Program-made: the position numbers and the translations under genes | Shown here: positions 1-8,001 of the stretch, in pieces | How positions within the stretch are numbered: position 1 is the first letter of the stretch | Layout: every line of letters begins with the position of its first letter | Notes under the pieces: generated by a model | What the model was told of the DNA's origin: nothing | The model's input: only the letters and a program-made list of their open reading frames with translations | Database searches by the model: none | Origin: CAZLRH01 sp964562015 | Lineage (GTDB): Bacteria > Verrucomicrobiota > Verrucomicrobiia > Opitutales > JABDGR01 | DNA: 64,000 nt | Reading direction: 5' to 3' | Assembly: GCA_964562015.1 (NCBI GenBank) | Contig: CAZLRH010000003.1 | Span: 62,001 to 126,000, forward strand

Positions 1-16
1 TTCTGTCCAAAAACTC

Positions 17-1774
17 CTACTCATCCGCCAACACGATGTGGGGTTCGAACTGCACCGTGAGACGGTACGGCTGGCCGGGGCGCATCACGAGCGGGTGGTC
101 GCGCTGGAAGACTTGCAGGTGATGCAGGCTGGACCAGTAAGTGCGGTAGCGCGGGTCCTGGGAGACGGCTTGCGGCTCCGCCCACACGGCTTGGAAGTCG
201 TCCTTCAGCACGGAGCACCGCAGGCTTTCGGCGCCGAGCGCGAGGGTGGTGCCGATGCGGTAGCGCGAGTGCGGCGAACCGAGCGCGAGCACAAAGCGGA
301 ATTTGTCGAGCGTCACCTGGTTGCGGACGGTGAAGATGAAATCCGCAGTGACTTTGTTGCCCAGGAAAGTCCACTGCACCTTGGTGGAGCCCAGGCCGGT
401 GACGAACTGCTCGTCCTTGGTGATGAAATCCGGCTGCTCGTAGCGGAAGAAAAGCGCGTTGCGCAGGCCGAGGCCGGTGGCGCAGCGTTTGCCGTAAAAC
501 GACGGCACGATGACTTTGTCGCCAAACGTCAACTCCGGCTGCAAAATCGGCAGATACATGCCGACGGGCCAGTCGAACACCCCCGGCGAGTGCGGGAACG
601 CCAGCGAATCCGAGTGCTTGTGCTCGCCGCCGCTCAGCAGCGGAATGGTGACGTGCAGGCCGCTGTCGGAGTCCTGATAAATGAAGAGACCCTGCTCCTT
701 GCGGTGCGATTGGTCATAGATAACCCACCGGCCGGTGGTTTTCTGGCCGGTGAATTTCGGCGTCATCTGGCCGCCGATGGCACGGGCCAGGCGCGCCCAT
801 TGGCTCAGGTAGCGCGCGGCGTCAAAGCTCGCCATGCGGGTCGGATGGCTGTCCAAAGCGGCGCGCTCGTTATCGCGGATGACGAGGAAGCCGTGTTCCT
901 GGTCGAGGTAGGTCGCGAAGAAAAAGTGGAACAGCCGGCGCAGGATGTCGAAAAATAGCGGTTTTTGGTCTTCAGTGATCCAGCCGTCGCGCATGGCTTG
1001 GAGAATGAGGCTGATGCAGTGCATCTGTCCGTAAGCGCCGATGCCGCGGCCGTAATTCCAGCCCAAGCCGTCCTGGCGCACCATGTCGGGCAGGATGCGA
1101 AGGTATTTCTCGGCGTGGGTGCGCAGGCTGGGCAGCTTGCGCTCGCGCAGGTGCATGTTGGCGTGCAACTGCAAAGCCTGGCGGATGAAGACAAACGAAA
1201 GGATGCCGTAAATATCGTAACACCCGCCAAAGCCGGTGGGATGATCGTCAAAATAGCCGCCGGAGGAGTTTTCGTGGATGCGTTCGAGAAAGCGGTCGAT
1301 CAGCTTGCTCGTTTCATCTTTTTTGGAAAGGCCCAGGGAGAAACGGGCGACGGATTTGGCGATGTTGAAGGCCTGAAAGTGGTTGTCGTAGTCCGTGCGG
1401 GCCAGGAGGCGGCGGTCCAGCTTCTGGCGGGTTTCCTCAAACAGACGCTCCCAGACCGGATTGCGGTCCTTGGCGCAGCCAAAGGACAGCAGGCCTAACG
1501 CGCAGTAGGCCAGGCCGTTTTCCGTCTCCTCGGACGTGAAGGCCTGGGCCGTGACGGTCCGGGCCGCCAGATCGACGAGGTCGTACTGGCCGAGCTTGGG
1601 CTCTGCGGTGGCGCGGAAGTACTCGCCGATGGCCAAGGCGGCATGACCGGGCTCATCAGGCCGGCTGGCTTCGCCCGGCACAGGGGCGATGGAGCCATCG
1701 GGATTGATTGCGTCGAGATTGTGGCCCAGGATGGAACGGGCCATGTCGAGACACTGGGCGGCAAAGTTTTGCAT
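17..1774 (-). CDS. Hypothetical protein, putative alpha/alpha-toroid (glycan lyase/hydrolase-like)
   Basis: This 585-residue protein has no signal peptide or membrane segment that I can see. The first 330 or so residues are helix-rich, with aromatic and Gly-rich turns such as SSGGYFDD, GGCYDIYG and DGLGWNYGRG at semi-regular spacing, as in alpha/alpha-toroid enzymes. The C-terminal part is beta-rich and contains GGEHKHSDSLAFPHS, a His-rich patch that could be an active or metal site. That two-part layout resembles DUF2264/heparinase-like proteins, but the family is an inference and no catalytic set is certain. The ATG at 1774 is the only good start. It is transcribed away from the Ig-domain gene at 2090, so the 315 bases between hold two divergent promoters. 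Confidence 0.6.
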   Translation of the reverse strand: MQNFAAQCLDMARSILGHNLDAINPDGSIAPVPGEASRPDEPGHAALAIGEYFRATAEPKLGQYDLVDLAARTVTAQAFTSEETENGLAYCALGLLSFGCAKDRNPVWERLFEETRQKLDRRLLARTDYDNHFQAFNIAKSVARFSLGLSKKDETSKLIDRFLERIHENSSGGYFDDHPTGFGGCYDIYGILSFVFIRQALQLHANMHLRERKLPSLRTHAEKYLRILPDMVRQDGLGWNYGRGIGAYGQMHCISLILQAMRDGWITEDQKPLFFDILRRLFHFFFATYLDQEHGFLVIRDNERAALDSHPTRMASFDAARYLSQWARLARAIGGQMTPKFTGQKTTGRWVIYDQSHRKEQGLFIYQDSDSGLHVTIPLLSGGEHKHSDSLAFPHSPGVFDWPVGMYLPILQPELTFGDKVIVPSFYGKRCATGLGLRNALFFRYEQPDFITKDEQFVTGLGSTKVQWTFLGNKVTADFIFTVRNQVTLDKFRFVLALGSPHSRYRIGTTLALGAESLRCSVLKDDFQAVWAEPQAVSQDPRYRTYWSSLHHLQVFQRDHPLVMRPGQPYRLTVQFEPHIVLADE

Positions 1775-1872
1775 TCGATTCGCTACCGCTGCTGCGAGAC
1801 GCGAGCAGAGGTGGATGTGTGCATTTGCGCGCGGGCTTTGTCAATCGCGTAATTCCCCAAAATAACGTTCGC

Positions 1873-1904
1873 CGGGGCCGGGCAACTATTTCCACCCGGC
1901 CCCG
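1873..1904. other. Strong hairpin in the divergent intergenic region
   Basis: CGGGGCCGGG (1873-1882) is perfectly complementary to CCCGGCCCCG (1895-1904) across a 12-base loop. No T-run follows on either strand, so this is not a standard intrinsic terminator. It lies in the 315-base gap (1775-2089) between two divergent genes and could be a leader structure or operator. I see nothing else recognisable in that gap. Confidence 0.4.
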
Positions 1905-2089
1905 CTTTCAGGATTGTCACGCAGCGGCAAAAGGTTAGACTCTGCCAAAACTTGGCGCGTGCCAGGCCGCTTTGCCGTTACGATTCAGGCTTTTCAGGGA
2001 GACTGCTTGGCTGTCCCCTGCGGGCCCGAATCGCCCCGGTGCAAAGGGTCCGCGCCAAAACCTTTGTCTTTAACCCTGAAAGAAATCTC

Positions 2090-5000
2090 ATGAAAGCTTG
2101 CACTAATTGCCCGACTGACGGCGCCGTAAACGAAAGCCCTTCCGGGCGCAAAGCTTCCCCGCGCGTGAAAGTACTGTGGTTATCCGCCCTGGCGATCTTC
2201 GCCGTGGCTGCGACCGTCCAGGCTGGAGGACCGCCCCCGCCGCCCCCGCCCGTGATTCCTGCGACCTACACGCTCTCGCGCACGCCCGCCGGCAAGCCGG
2301 CCAACAGCAACAGCATTTCGGCCTCGATCGGCTACAACGGCCTCTCGGCCACGTTCACTTCGCTGTCGTCGAACCTGGTCCCCGGCTACGACCCGCAGGG
2401 CAACCCGCAGGTGTTCTACTGGAATGGCTCGGCCTCCGGGAACACCAGCGCGCTCGAGCCCATCAGCTTTAATGAGAGTGGCGATCCCGCCGCGGGGCCG
2501 TCCTATTTTCCCCACCAAAGCGACGGCGGCCGCTATGTCGTCTTTACCTCTTATGGCGATAACCTCGTCAGCAACGACTACAACGGATCCGGTGACGTGT
2601 TCTTGTATGATCGTTTTTACGATGAGATGTTGCTCGTCAGCCAGTCCTCGGAATGGCTCATGAGCGGCAACGGGGACTCCGGTTATGATCGTCCGGCGAT
2701 CAGCGCGACCGGTAGCGTAGTGGCCTTTTCCTCCTTGGCGACGGATTTGAATGACAAGCCGGGCATCCACGGGCCTGGTGGCGGCGTGGGCGACGATTCG
2801 ACCGACGAAGGCCAGCAGCTTTACACGTGGGGGCTTTTTCTGGCCTCGCCCGGCCCCGGCGAGCATCCGCGCTCGGCGGTCCAGGTGGTCAATAACGACA
2901 ACGATCCCGCGCTCTACTTCAACGAGCTGCCGTACGAGCAACGCATCACTGGTGAACCCGTCTTGGACCATTACGGCGAAAATTTGGCCTATGTCAGCAA
3001 TGCCGTGAACTGGACTGAGGACGGGGTGGATGGAAATACCACCCAGGTGTTTTTGCGGGTGAGCAACTCGGATGCCGGCCCGGGCTTTGATCCTTTCGAC
3101 TTTTATTTGGTCAGCCAGAACGTCAACGGCGACCCCGCCAATGCGAACTGCTCGAATCCGTCCATTAATCAAGATGGCGTATGGATGAGCTTTGAATCCG
3201 CCGCGACCAATTTGCTGGATAGCGTAGATGCCGGCCCCGCCCTCCCGCCTGCCCTTCCCGCGGGCGTCGTGCAGGTCTATGTGACTGATGGCGATAATCT
3301 GTCTCTCGCCAGCAGCGATGCCGATGGCAATCCCGCCAATGCGGATTGCACGCACTCGCGCCTCAGCGCCGACGGCCAATTCCTTATCTTTACCAGCGCG
3401 GCGACCAATCTCGTCGCGGGCCGCGGCGGCAACCAGTCCGCGGTGTTCGTCAAGAATCTCGATTCCGGCGACATCGTGGCCATCGACGGTTCCGACGGCG
3501 CCGAATCCACTGATTTCAACTCCTACGACACGCGTTTCGTCGATTTTGCCAAGCTGGTGCAGACGGGCACGAAATCCGCGAGCAACCCGCCGCTGTGGCA
3601 GGTCATCCGCCAGGATCGCGGCGTGGCGGAAGTCAAAATCACCAGCGGGCCCTACAACCAATTCGTTTACGAGACTGAAAACGCCACCCTCTCCGTGGTC
3701 GCCACCGGCCTGCCGGCACCGACGTACCAGTGGTACGACGAGTGCGATAATCCTTTGGAAGGCGAGACCAATTCCACCCTTTCCTTTACGAATGTGACTT
3801 TGGACCAGGATGGCTCGAGCTACTATTGCATCGTCTCCAACGCCCTGGGCGATGTCACCAGCCGGACGGCCACGCTCTATGTTGAAGCGCCGGATGGGCC
3901 AGAATTTGACGGCGAACCTGATGACCAGGTCATTGTCGAAGGCGACAACCTTTCCGTTCCGGTCGATGTTTCCGGCTTCGGCAATCTCACCTACCAGTGG
4001 TTCTATTCGGCGGACGACATGGACGATTACACGCCGATCGAGGACCAGACTACGGATACGCTGGCGATCCTCGGCATCTCCACGGAAGACGAGGGCTACT
4101 ATTACCTCGAAGCCACCGACAGCCTCAACCAGACCTCGGATACGGACACGTTCTTCACGCGCGTTTTGGGCGCGGAAGATCCGCCCTATATCGACATCCA
4201 GCCCGATGACGACGAGGTCACCGAAGGCGACTCCGCCTCCTTTTATGTCACGGCCTACGGCGCAGGCAATCTCACCTACCAGTGGTACAATTGCGCCGGG
4301 CTGATTCCCGACGCCACCAGCTCGGAATTGTATTTTGATTCCGTCACCTTGGGCGATGCCGACCATTACTACGTCATTGTCACCAACGAATTCGGCAACA
4401 CGACCAGCGACAAAGCCACGCTCACCGTGGATGCCGGCACCGCGCCCACCATTGATGAAACCTCCGGCAAGCAGAAGGTCGTCGAGGGCGACGATGTGGA
4501 GATGTGGGTCGATGCTTACGGCGATGGCGACTTGTCCTTCCAGTGGTACTTTAATGGCAACATCATTGAAGACGCCACCGATTCTGAATACGACATCAGC
4601 AATGTGACCTTGTCCGCCGCCGGCAATTATACCGTCACCGTCAGCAATGACTTTGGCAACACGACCAGCGACCCGCTGTGCCTCAAGGTTTGCCCGGCCA
4701 CGGCCCCGGTCATCAATGATATCTCCGACAGCCGGACCGACACCGAGGGCGATTACGATGATTTGTCCGTGGACGCCTCCTATAACGGCGACGGCGACCT
4801 GTCGTATCAATGGTACCTCAACGGCAACATTCTCGAAGGCCAGACCGGCGATGCCATTTACTTCGACCCGGTCTTGTTGACCGATGCAGGCAACTACACG
4901 GTCACGATCACCAATCCGGTGGGCGGCAATATCACCAGCGACCCGATTGTGCTCGGCGTGGATGTGGGTCCGGAGCACCCGCAAATCACCACGCAGCCCG

Positions 5001-5563
5001 TGGCCACTTCCGGCAATGCCAGCGGTAATGCGACCTTGTCCGTCGCGGCCATAGGCGGTTCGGCCGACGTGCAATTCCTCTGGCTGCATGACGGCGTCCC
5101 GGTGACGGACAATGACCGCATCTCGGGTTCCAACTCGGGCAACCTCACCTTCACCGGCCTCCTGCCGGAAGACGCCGGCTCCTACCAGGTCGTCGCCTAC
5201 AACGGCGTCGGTTATCCGGTGACGAGCGATGTCGTGCAAGTGACCGTAAACTTCAAGCCCCGCATCGTCACCCAGCCCAAGGCCCAGCTCATCCGCACGG
5301 GCCGCAAAGTCACCTTCACCGTGGTGGTGCAAGCCGTCCCGACGCCCACCTTCCAGTGGACGCACAACGGCTCGCCCGTGGCGATGAAGAAGAAAATCCC
5401 GACCGCCAAGGGCGTCGTGAAGACTTCCAATTCGTTCAGCATCGCCCAAGTCAAGGCGAGCGACGCCGGCATCTACCGCGTGAAGATCACCAACAGCCAG
5501 GGCTCGGTGACCAGCAACTCGGTCGGCCTGCAAGTGCGCAACCTCAACGCGCCGGCGAAATAA
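2090..5563 (+). CDS. Large exported protein: WD40-like propeller followed by seven Ig-like domains
   Basis: The ATG at 2090 was chosen because it gives a 1157-residue protein with a signal peptide (KVLWLSALAIFAVAATVQAGG around residues 26-46), although the open frame extends upstream. Residues of about 50-510 carry propeller-type repeats (for example GGRYVVFTSYGDNLVS, VVAFSSLATDLN, FLIFTSAATNLVAG), as in the PD40/TolB-like family. From about residue 514 to the end there are seven Ig-like domains of about 90 residues. Each has the YQWY or FQW core and a DAGxY/DEGYY tyrosine-corner motif followed by VTSxxxxL. The C-terminus is the last Ig strand, with no obvious sorting tag. It is probably secreted or surface-located and adhesive; the ligand is unknown. 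A strong bidirectional terminator follows. Confidence 0.85.
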   Translation: MKACTNCPTDGAVNESPSGRKASPRVKVLWLSALAIFAVAATVQAGGPPPPPPPVIPATYTLSRTPAGKPANSNSISASIGYNGLSATFTSLSSNLVPGYDPQGNPQVFYWNGSASGNTSALEPISFNESGDPAAGPSYFPHQSDGGRYVVFTSYGDNLVSNDYNGSGDVFLYDRFYDEMLLVSQSSEWLMSGNGDSGYDRPAISATGSVVAFSSLATDLNDKPGIHGPGGGVGDDSTDEGQQLYTWGLFLASPGPGEHPRSAVQVVNNDNDPALYFNELPYEQRITGEPVLDHYGENLAYVSNAVNWTEDGVDGNTTQVFLRVSNSDAGPGFDPFDFYLVSQNVNGDPANANCSNPSINQDGVWMSFESAATNLLDSVDAGPALPPALPAGVVQVYVTDGDNLSLASSDADGNPANADCTHSRLSADGQFLIFTSAATNLVAGRGGNQSAVFVKNLDSGDIVAIDGSDGAESTDFNSYDTRFVDFAKLVQTGTKSASNPPLWQVIRQDRGVAEVKITSGPYNQFVYETENATLSVVATGLPAPTYQWYDECDNPLEGETNSTLSFTNVTLDQDGSSYYCIVSNALGDVTSRTATLYVEAPDGPEFDGEPDDQVIVEGDNLSVPVDVSGFGNLTYQWFYSADDMDDYTPIEDQTTDTLAILGISTEDEGYYYLEATDSLNQTSDTDTFFTRVLGAEDPPYIDIQPDDDEVTEGDSASFYVTAYGAGNLTYQWYNCAGLIPDATSSELYFDSVTLGDADHYYVIVTNEFGNTTSDKATLTVDAGTAPTIDETSGKQKVVEGDDVEMWVDAYGDGDLSFQWYFNGNIIEDATDSEYDISNVTLSAAGNYTVTVSNDFGNTTSDPLCLKVCPATAPVINDISDSRTDTEGDYDDLSVDASYNGDGDLSYQWYLNGNILEGQTGDAIYFDPVLLTDAGNYTVTITNPVGGNITSDPIVLGVDVGPEHPQITTQPVATSGNASGNATLSVAAIGGSADVQFLWLHDGVPVTDNDRISGSNSGNLTFTGLLPEDAGSYQVVAYNGVGYPVTSDVVQVTVNFKPRIVTQPKAQLIRTGRKVTFTVVVQAVPTPTFQWTHNGSPVAMKKKIPTAKGVVKTSNSFSIAQVKASDAGIYRVKITNSQGSVTSNSVGLQVRNLNAPAK

Positions 5564-5593
5564 ACGCCGCCCGTTCACCGGGCGTCAATCAAT

Positions 5594-5630
5594 GAAAAAA
5601 CCCGCCGGACGTCAGTCCGGCGGGTTTTTC
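5594..5630. terminator. Bidirectional intrinsic terminator
   Basis: A near-perfect inverted repeat: AAAAACCCGCCGGAC (5596-5610), loop GTCA, GTCCGGCGGGTTTTT (5615-5629). T-runs appear at the 3' side on both strands. It separates the Ig-domain gene (+) from the HicB-like gene (-) in a convergent arrangement and can serve both. Confidence 0.92.
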
Positions 5631-5671
5631 ATTTTGGATAAGACAAAATTTACGGAGCGCAACTGGACGGA

Positions 5672-5908
5672 TTAAACCATAATCGCTTCGCGCATGGCTC
5701 GTGTGGAAGCCATCGGCAAGGGCTTCCTTTCGCGTTTCAGTTCGGCCGGTTCCTCGCGGACGAGCGTGCATGATTCACGAAAAACAGCCTGCTCGATCTT
5801 GCCATGGCAAACGCCGCCCCAGGGAAAAAGATCCGGACAATAGCCCACGTAGCACCGGTCTTCTTCGCTCCAGTGCACATATTTAAGATAGGGAGCGGCG
5901 GCGTTCAC
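5672..5908 (-). CDS. HicB-like (partial RNase H fold) small protein
   Basis: The core YLKYVHWSEEDRCYVGYCPD is the N-terminal beta-hairpin of the HicB antitoxin / HicB-like family, and the following VFRESCTLVREE matches its helix. I chose the GTG at 5906-5908 because GAGG sits seven bases upstream and the protein then starts just before the domain; an ATG at 5965 would add 19 residues. It is 78 residues long and has no DNA-binding domain of the HicB antitoxin type. No HicA toxin is adjacent. It lies 60 bases after rho on the same strand and may be co-transcribed with it. Function beyond the fold is unknown. Confidence 0.7.
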   Translation of the reverse strand: MNAAAPYLKYVHWSEEDRCYVGYCPDLFPWGGVCHGKIEQAVFRESCTLVREEPAELKRERKPLPMASTRAMREAIMV

Positions 5909-5968
5909 GGGTTGGCCTCGCGTACGGCAGGGCAACGGTACGGTGATGCAGGCTGCTTGCCGCACTTC

Positions 5969-7105
5969 CTACGTCTTCAGAATCAGCCGCAAAAAGTCCG
6001 TGTTGTTTTTGCTCTTGGTCATGCGCTCGAGGAGTGTCTCCGTGGCATCCTCGATTTTGGAGCCGGCCATGGCGCGGCGCAGTAGCGTCGCGCCTTCCAG
6101 GTAGTCCTTCGAGAGCAGCAGCTCTTCCTTGCGCGTGCCCGAGGAGTGCAGGTTGATGGCCGGCCAGATGCGCATTTCCGCCACCTTGCGGTCGAGCACC
6201 ATCTCCATGTTGCCAGTGCCCTTGAATTCCTGGAAAATGATGTCGTCCATCTTCGAGCCCGTGTCCACCAGCGCCGAGGCGATGATCGTCAGCGAGCCGG
6301 CTTCCTCGGTATTGCGGGCCGAGGAGAAAATCTGCCGGGGCTTTTCCAGCGCGCGCACGTCGAGGCCGCCGGTGCCGGTCTTGCCGGTGTTGCGAAAGGC
6401 ATTGTGCGCGCGTGACAGGCGCGTGAGCGAATCCATCAGCAGCAGGACATCGCTGCCCGTCTCCACCAGCCGCTTGGCGCGTTCGATGGCGATGTCCGCC
6501 ACGCGGATGTGGTTTTCCAGCTCCTCGTCGTTGGACGACGCGTAAATTTCGCACGTCGGCAAATCGCGCTTGAAATCGGTGACTTCCTCCGGGCGCTCGT
6601 CCACCAGCAGCACGAGGATTTTGATGTCGGGATGGTTCTCGATACAACCCTGCGCGATGTCCTTGAGCAGCGTCGTCTTGCCGGTGCGCGGCGGGGCGAC
6701 GATGAGGCCGCGCTGACCCTTGCCGATGGGGCAAAAGAGGTCGATCACGCGGGTGGTCATCCGCTCATCCTTGCACTCGAGCCGGATTTGCTGGTCCGGC
6801 ATGACCGTCGTGAGCTGGGTGAAATCGAGGCAGCGGCGCCGGTCTTCCAGCGTCATCCCGTCCACCTTTTCGATGAAGCGCACCTTCGGGTTGGTGAACC
6901 GGTCGTCGTGGAAGGCGCTGGCCTCGATGAGGCTCCCGCGCTTGAGCTTGAAGCGGTGCAGCAGCTCCCGCGGCAGGAAGGGGTCCGTCGGGCGCGTCTT
7001 GCCGTTGCGCGCCGGGTCGAGGAGCGTCCCGCACTTGTTCTGGTCCGGTTCAAGGACGCCCTTGACCTGGATTTGGTTGCGGGGTGGCGTGTAAAGTTCA
7101 GTCAT
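5969..7105 (-). CDS. rho: Transcription termination factor Rho
   Basis: Hexameric RNA-dependent ATPase that ends transcription at Rho-dependent sites. The ATG at 7105 gives 378 residues and a normal start; longer frames upstream add an unrelated tail. The protein is the short form, with the RNA-binding cold-shock-like domain at about 35-110 and no large N-terminal insertion. The ATPase core shows the P-loop APPRTGKTTLL (Rho usually has a Lys-Ala pair before GKT; here it is Arg-Thr). It also shows LVDERPEEVTDF, the Walker B-containing LLLMDSLTRLSRAHN, and the Q/R-loop region GTGGLDVRALEKPRQIF with MDDIIFQEFKGTGNMEM. Its presence suits a genome in which I see few intrinsic terminators. Confidence 0.97.
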   Translation of the reverse strand: MTELYTPPRNQIQVKGVLEPDQNKCGTLLDPARNGKTRPTDPFLPRELLHRFKLKRGSLIEASAFHDDRFTNPKVRFIEKVDGMTLEDRRRCLDFTQLTTVMPDQQIRLECKDERMTTRVIDLFCPIGKGQRGLIVAPPRTGKTTLLKDIAQGCIENHPDIKILVLLVDERPEEVTDFKRDLPTCEIYASSNDEELENHIRVADIAIERAKRLVETGSDVLLLMDSLTRLSRAHNAFRNTGKTGTGGLDVRALEKPRQIFSSARNTEEAGSLTIIASALVDTGSKMDDIIFQEFKGTGNMEMVLDRKVAEMRIWPAINLHSSGTRKEELLLSKDYLEGATLLRRAMAGSKIEDATETLLERMTKSKNNTDFLRLILKT

Positions 7106-7549
7106 GGAAAAGGGACCGCAGGCCGGATTTCCGGCCCAAGGTGAGAAGGCAAAAAGCAGCCGGGAGGCCGCGGGCAGTTGAGCAAAGCCGCCATTCCGAC
7201 CGCGAAATGACGCTGGTTTCCCGAGCCGAGGGGGTAGGCAAACGACCGGGAACCGTGACTCCAAACGGGCTGCACCGTAGCGTCTGCCTCAGTATTCAAC
7301 CCTGTCGCACAGGGGGAAGTTGCAGCGGCGGCCCGAATTGCCTGCGGGAGAGCGTGGGGCCTCGCCGCCCCGCTGGCAAGAGGAAAGTTGGGGGTAAGCG
7401 AGACCCTTTGGGAATGGGCTAATAGGCAGGGAGCATTCGCCAGTCACTGGTTGCCTTTGCAAAAAGTGTCGAAAAAGTGCATAGATTTCCATCTAAAGGT
7501 GGCGGTCTAGTGGCCAAGGACTCATTAACATCAAAGATGTACGTGGCCC
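7106..7549. other. Intergenic region upstream of rho, no gene seen
   Basis: These 444 bases should hold the rho promoter and leader. I see no convincing conserved promoter, RNA gene or small ORF. Short open frames exist on both strands but have no recognisable protein features. Confidence 0.4.
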
Positions 7550-7783
7550 ATGCGTGATTTTACTCAGGTTGACCAGCGGATGCGCACTCATGTTGCTTCG
7601 TTAGATGGAGTGTTTACCGCAAGCGAGGCCTAGGAGGTGTTGCACTTCCTCGATCACGGGGAATATGGCGTGGCGTTGGACGACCTTAAATATATTTGTG
7701 ATACAAAAGCCAAGCCCCAGGCAACCGCTGTAGTGGAGGAAGTACTCGAACTCGCCAGGATTATGGAAATTGACCTAAAATAG
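7550..7783 (+). pseudogene. MafI-like immunity protein gene with an in-frame amber stop
   Basis: Reading from the ATG at 7550 gives 27 codons (MRDFTQVDQRMRTHVASLDG..), then TAG at 7631-7633. The same frame then runs open to TAG at 7781, encoding EVLHFLDHGEYGVALDDLKY and ending ARIMEIDLK. The HFLDHGEYGVALDDL segment is the hallmark of small MafI-family immunity and related proteins, whose usual length of about 75-85 residues matches the full frame. A single nonsense mutation therefore appears to have inactivated it. A GTG just after the stop, with a GGAG-like stretch in front, could restart translation of the C-terminal half. No toxin gene is adjacent. Confidence 0.6.
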
Positions 7784-7836
7784 GATGACCCTGTTGGTGG
7801 ACTTTGGCGCGACAGCGTTCGTTCGGCTGCTCCGTT

Positions 7837-7925
7837 TTTGTGCCTTTTGTGCTTTTTGTGGCTAAATTCTCATTCTCATTTTTGGGCCGGATTTGTTTAA
7901 TCACAAAAAGCACAAAAGGCACAAA
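7837..7925. repeat. Palindromic intergenic element with a perfect 24-bp inverted repeat
   Basis: The arm at 7837-7860 (core TTTGTGCTTTTTGTG) is the exact reverse complement of 7902-7925 (core CACAAAAAGCACAAA), separated by a 41-base loop. Related arms occur at 9538, 30411, 33296 and 38019, so this is a dispersed family. It is too long for an intrinsic terminator and too short to encode a protein, and resembles a MITE- or REP-like element. Confidence 0.8.
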
Positions 7926-7967
7926 TCGGAAGCTCTTTTGATTTTGCGCGAATAAGCGTGGATGAGC
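7910..7967 (+). repeat. 58-bp direct repeat, copy 1
   Basis: This matches 9538-9595 at 55 of 58 positions in the same orientation. It starts inside the right arm of the palindrome and continues through GCGCGAATAAGCGTGGATG. With its partner it brackets the single gene at 8002-9432. Confidence 0.85.
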
Positions 7968-8001
7968 ATTTCACAATCAGATCGCCAGGTAAATCCCGCG
8001 C

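Noticed and set aside
1905..2089. Possible c-di-GMP or other riboswitch in the leader of the first Ig gene
   Set aside because: Some GC-rich pairing exists, but no conserved aptamer sequence could be recognised.
2180..5578. A very long open frame (over 1100 codons) antisense to the first Ig-domain gene
   Set aside because: It mirrors the codon pattern of the GC-rich plus-strand gene, its translation has no recognisable domain, and the plus-strand product has clear signal peptide and Ig motifs.
5969..7264. Longer N-terminus for Rho starting at 7264
   Set aside because: The added 53 residues are low-complexity and unlike Rho; the ATG at 7105 starts at the usual position.
7837..7967. Insertion sequence at 7.8-9.6 kb
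   Set aside because: Repeats flank a gene, but it encodes no transposase and the repeats are direct, not terminal inverted; kept as repeats only.
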